Under the pieces are notes generated by a model. The model was not told the origin of the DNA and did not search any database. It saw only the letters and a program-made list of their open reading frames with translations. A stretch of DNA of 42,677 nt, from contig FR880835.1 of NCBI GenBank assembly GCA_000434615.1, positions 73,484 to 116,160 of the forward strand. Direction: 5' to 3'. The number at the start of each line of letters is the position of its first letter. Position 1 is the stretch's first letter. The translations under genes were made by a program, and so were the position numbers. The stretch comes from Clostridium sp. CAG:510 (GTDB taxonomy: Bacteria; Bacillota; Clostridia; Lachnospirales; Lachnospiraceae). This document shows, piece after piece, positions 39,758-42,677 of this stretch.

Positions 39758-40843
39758 TTATAAACCTTCATTCTCCTGCTGTTGCAAATAAAACATTGCT
39801 TTCTGTGTTTCAATCTCCGCTTTCAGTTCTTCTTCTGTTGGCAAGTATAATTTATACTTTGAAGCGAACAGCTGCTCATTACCATGCATCACCGAATAAC
39901 GTGCAATATCTTCATCTGTATCAGAGCAAAGCACAATACCAATTGTAGGGTTATCTCCCTCTCCACGTTTCAATTCATCATACATGCGGATGTACATATC
40001 CATCTGTCCCACATCAGCATGAGAAATTTTTTCAGTTTTCAAATCAATCAACACAAAGCACTTTAAGATATAGTTATAAAACACGAGGTCGATATAATAG
40101 TCCTGCTTTTCCGTATGGATATGTTGCTGTCTGGCAACAAATGCATATCCTTTGCCAAGTTCCATAAGGAATTTTTGCAAATTGGAAAGAATACTCTTCT
40201 CAAGGTCGCTTTCCGTAAAATCGGTATTTTGAGCAAAGCCTAAGAACTCAGCAATTACCGGACTCTTGATAAACTCATATTTATCATTCTGATAACCGGC
40301 AGTCAATTCCTTCATCTCATTTTCCACAAGGTCCTGACGCTGTGTCTGGAGCATTCGATAATAGTATTGTGAGGAAATATTACGCTGTAGAGTGGCCACA
40401 CTCCAAGTCTGCTCTAATGCTGCTTTCTCATACCAATCTCTAGCATCTTTATCATTCACTTGCAACAAGGTACGGTAATGCGTCCAAGATAGAAGTAATT
40501 TTCCACTTGCCGAGTGGAAAATCTCAGGATACGTTTTGTAAAACGAATAAAAATGATACAAATTTGTTTTCGTGTATCCTTTTCCATATTCCGCAGTCAA
40601 TTCTTTTGCAAGCTTCTCTATAATACTTGCACCATACTCTGCTCTATTATCTCCTTGCAACTCTTCCTCGGCAATACGATAACCAATAAGCCAGTTTCTC
40701 TGCACAAGTGCAGAATTCACTGCCTGATATGCGGCCTTTTGCGAGGATTCAATAATCCCGCACATATCTTTTAAAATATCATCACTTTTCACATAACTAC
40801 TCATAATGCTATTCTGCCCGATGTTTACCAAATCATTCTCCAT
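39758..40843 (-). CDS. DUF1016/YhcG-family PDDEXK nuclease
   Basis: A 361-residue protein with an N-terminal DUF1016 domain (about 30-165, including AYQAVNSALVQRNWLIGYRI and YGKGYTKTNLYHFYSFYKTY) that is thought to bind DNA. The C-terminal PDDEXK nuclease fold includes KQDYYIDLVFYN and CFVLIDLKTEK; the catalytic acid and lysine lie in DLVFYN and DLK. YhcG proteins often sit near restriction-modification and defence genes and may aid genome maintenance or defence. AAGGAG lies upstream of the ATG. The neighbours upstream form a degraded defence-like cluster. Confidence 0.92.
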   Translation of the reverse strand: MENDLVNIGQNSIMSSYVKSDDILKDMCGIIESSQKAAYQAVNSALVQRNWLIGYRIAEEELQGDNRAEYGASIIEKLAKELTAEYGKGYTKTNLYHFYSFYKTYPEIFHSASGKLLLSWTHYRTLLQVNDKDARDWYEKAALEQTWSVATLQRNISSQYYYRMLQTQRQDLVENEMKELTAGYQNDKYEFIKSPVIAEFLGFAQNTDFTESDLEKSILSNLQKFLMELGKGYAFVARQQHIHTEKQDYYIDLVFYNYILKCFVLIDLKTEKISHADVGQMDMYIRMYDELKRGEGDNPTIGIVLCSDTDEDIARYSVMHGNEQLFASKYKLYLPTEEELKAEIETQKAMFYLQQQENEGL

Positions 40844-40948
40844 ATCATATCTACTCCTTTTTATAGAAACCTCTTCTGTTTACCTTTAAATACTCGCACC
40901 TATGTGTCGTTCACTTTTATCTGTTTTTTGAACAGACAAATTCACCTT

Positions 40949-41290
40949 TTATAATGTCAATAAAGTTTTAAGGTTTGAATAAACAAGTTTTATTAAATCA
41001 GGCTCTTTCAATGCTTTTGCTATAAGTTCATATTCCCTTAGTAAATAACTCGGCTGATATTTTTTCCCATCAATCTTAGAATATGGCCCATCGCTTTCCA
41101 CTAAGATTTTCTCTCTCGGAATAAGCCTTATCCTTTCCGAATTACTCAACATACCGGCATTTATTGAAAAATAGCAGTCCAAGTCAATAAATTCTTGCTG
41201 CTCTTGCAAGCTTCCCGTAAACCAATGTAAAATACAGCGTCTTGGTCTCCATCTGTCTATTATTGGCAATACTCTCCAGAGAACTTTACA
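40949..41290 (-). pseudogene. C-terminal remnant of a TatD-like hydrolase
   Basis: About 110 residues match the C-terminal half of TatD-type metal-dependent nucleases: RCILHWFTGSLQEQQEFI, then CYFSINAGM and ILVESDGPYSK (the Asp ligand segment). The N-terminal half with the HxH metal ligands is absent; a full protein has about 250 residues. It is joined directly to a truncated PP-loop gene near 41290. TatD members occur in antiphage systems such as Qat, beside a QueC-like protein. I infer that a deletion removed the middle of a larger operon. Confidence 0.78.
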
Positions 41291-41918
41291 CCGCACTGTC
41301 CAGGAGCCTCATCACTTGATTTGTTCCTAACGCTGAATTCACAAGATGTGACGTTACTGTTGAATCCTTTCCACCACTAAAAGAAACCATCATATCTTCC
41401 ACCGCATATTGGTCTCTGTATGATGAAATAAAACGCATTGCTTCCTCTGTGATATAATTGTATCTTTCCTTGTTCGCCTCAACAAAAACAGCCACATTTC
41501 TATCAAAGTAACTTGAATCAATATCATCTACCAGTCTATCATACTCTTCTTTAATAGCTTTGATTTTATCTAACGACCATTTGTTAATCTCTGTTATAGA
41601 AATCTTTTCTTTTTTGCCATCAATAATATATGCCCCGCTACCATACCACACGGATGAATTTTCATAACAATGTGGATTTTCTTTCCCTTGCACTAATGCA
41701 AGTAACAACCGCTCCTCTGGAAACACAGGTCTAATATCCGTTGATATGTACTTACCCTCTGTTCCGCATTTCGGACACACCGGTTCAAAAATCGGAACGT
41801 TACATTCTTCACACCAATATAATGTCGTTGACATTACCGTTTTGGTTTGACAGGATTTTTTTATGCATACATCGGCATTCATAGGTATTTTGCATTTTGG
41901 GCAAATTCTTTCTACCAT
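41286..41918 (-). CDS. Truncated PP-loop (PAPS reductase/DndC-like) protein with zinc ribbons
   Basis: The 210-residue product begins with cysteine-rich ribbons (CPKCKIPMNADVC, then CEECNVPI and CPKCGTEG) and ends just after the PP-loop motif VSFSGGKDSTVTSHLV, which binds ATP in PAPS reductase-like and DndC-like enzymes. Members I recall are several hundred residues long and continue well past this point, so the C-terminus is lost; the frame stops at TAA (41286-41288), at the junction with the TatD fragment. It probably belonged to a nucleic-acid modification or defence cluster. GAGGAAG lies before the ATG. Likely non-functional as it stands. Confidence 0.75.
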   Translation of the reverse strand: MVERICPKCKIPMNADVCIKKSCQTKTVMSTTLYWCEECNVPIFEPVCPKCGTEGKYISTDIRPVFPEERLLLALVQGKENPHCYENSSVWYGSGAYIIDGKKEKISITEINKWSLDKIKAIKEEYDRLVDDIDSSYFDRNVAVFVEANKERYNYITEEAMRFISSYRDQYAVEDMMVSFSGGKDSTVTSHLVNSALGTNQVMRLLDSAV

Positions 41919-41943
41919 GAAACTTCCTCATTTCTCAATCATT

Positions 41944-42159
41944 CTATTTTTCTTCTCGCTTTTCGTAGGTTAATACAATATCATAACCTAACGCTTCCAT
42001 CATCTGAACAAATGTCTTATTCACTACACCATCTTTCTTTTTTATTATGCGATTAACATATTGTCCAGTCGTTCCAACAACTTCTCCCAACTGTTGTTGA
42101 GTCATCTTTGCTTCTAAGCACTTAATCTTAGTATCAATTTCAATGTCATTTTTAACCAT
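41944..42159 (-). CDS. XRE-family helix-turn-helix regulator
   Basis: A 71-residue Cro/C1-like protein: IKCLEAKMTQQQLGEVVGTT then GQYVNRIIKKKDGVVNKTFV, a compact HTH with little else. AAAGGA lies before the ATG. It sits 25 bp upstream of the truncated PP-loop gene in the same orientation, so it is likely the regulator of this cluster. The 277-bp stretch upstream (42160-42436) is AT rich and shows no gene; it presumably holds the promoter. Confidence 0.85.
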   Translation of the reverse strand: MVKNDIEIDTKIKCLEAKMTQQQLGEVVGTTGQYVNRIIKKKDGVVNKTFVQMMEALGYDIVLTYEKREEK

Positions 42160-42436
42160 TTTTTCTTTCCTTTATAATACGAATCAGATTATTTAACAAC
42201 ACTGAATAAGTATATAACTTTTTCAACATATTGTCAAAAACGACATTAATTTTCTTTACATAATATCCTCATCCATCAACTTTACACATTTCAAAATACT
42301 CACACGTCACGCAAAAGCACCTGTCCTGTTTTTCTTCTTTCCCCAAATCTTGCAAATCCAATATTTTCATTTTTTAATTTTCCGCATTCGCTGCCTGCTC
42401 CTTTTCCACATCAAACCTATACTGCAACACATAGCC

Positions 42437-42677
42437 CTAAATATCTCCTGCAAGTTCCCGCTCAATTTTCTCTTTTCTATAATCAATCAAATCAGAAACC
42501 AGAAGTATCGCCTCTGACACTGCAACCAATAACAATCCCGCCTTTGCCAGCATCTTTCCCGCAGAATCATCCGATTTCTTCGCTTCCTCAGCACACTTCC
42601 CGAGCAGCCCGATCAATCCGATATTGGCTAAACGCTGTAAATTCCTATTCTTAATATATGAGTAGAGGCTTTTACAG
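42437..42677 (-). CDS. Hypothetical protein, C-terminal part (5' end outside window)
   Basis: Reading from the right edge, the frame gives about 79 residues (from CKSLYSYIKNRNLQRL to ERELAGDI) and stops at 42437-42439. It has a possible membrane helix (GLLLVAVSEAILLVSDLI) after a small hydrophobic NIGLIGLLG segment, and charged stretches between. I do not recognise the family. It is on the same strand as the XRE cluster. Confidence 0.55.
   Translation of the reverse strand, partial: CKSLYSYIKNRNLQRLANIGLIGLLGKCAEEAKKSDDSAGKMLAKAGLLLVAVSEAILLVSDLIDYRKEKIERELAGDI

Overview
The window looks like chromosome of an anaerobic Firmicute, most likely a member of the Lachnospiraceae. The evidence is moderate G+C, strong AGGAGG-type ribosome sites, a TndX/TnpX-type mobilizable element, a YunG-like protein, WYL regulators next to rtcB, and an Fe-S old-yellow-enzyme operon. 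This placement is inference. Nearly every gene reads on the minus strand; only the alanine racemase fragment (2-370) and a NUDIX hydrolase (20231-20947) read on the plus strand. No tRNA, rRNA or CRISPR array was seen.

Layout. 1-2000: end of alr, a striking array of alternately inverted TTTGAC motifs (381-740), a decayed radical SAM gene, a small XRE regulator and a small unknown protein. 2019-5742: a WYL-WYL-rtcB RNA-repair operon. 5813-8582: an MFS transporter, a flavin reductase and a nuclease lipoprotein. 8752-17746: a 9.0-kb integrated mobilizable element flanked by GTACAT. It carries a large serine recombinase, TnpW, a DnaC-like ATPase, RepA, a Cys-rich protein, a relaxase and MobC, plus an AT-rich cargo of ECF sigma factor, membrane anti-sigma-like protein and lipoprotein. 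It has split a small gene that follows a flavodoxin gene; the two halves (17741-17863 and 8629-8757) rejoin exactly in frame. 17860-22812: flavodoxin operon, an AAA/DUF4143 ATPase, NUDIX, and an orphan VirD4-like ATPase behind a ClpP-like protease. 23030-27565: polysaccharide flippase and glycosyltransferase, YunG-like protein, a divergent peptide deformylase and an AlkZ-related protein. 28436-32340: an operon of zinc ribbon, SpeD, DUF4178, DUF350 and membrane-anchored SpeE. 32511-39312: an apparent catabolic operon of old yellow enzyme, two-subunit aconitase X, two membrane proteins and an M20 peptidase. 39758-42677: a DUF1016 PDDEXK nuclease and a deletion-damaged, defence-like cluster of XRE regulator, PP-loop protein and TatD fragment, then a partial unknown gene.

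The most unusual signal is shared by several intergenic regions. At 381-740, 1912-2000, 7644-7744 and 27735-28291 there are tandem arrays whose unit is a short motif (6-7 bp) followed by its reverse complement about 26-30 bp later, repeated every 52-64 bp. The motif differs at each locus but the layout is the same. In the 381-740 array the DNA between the motifs has diverged almost completely while the motifs and their spacing have not, which points to selection on the motif pairs.
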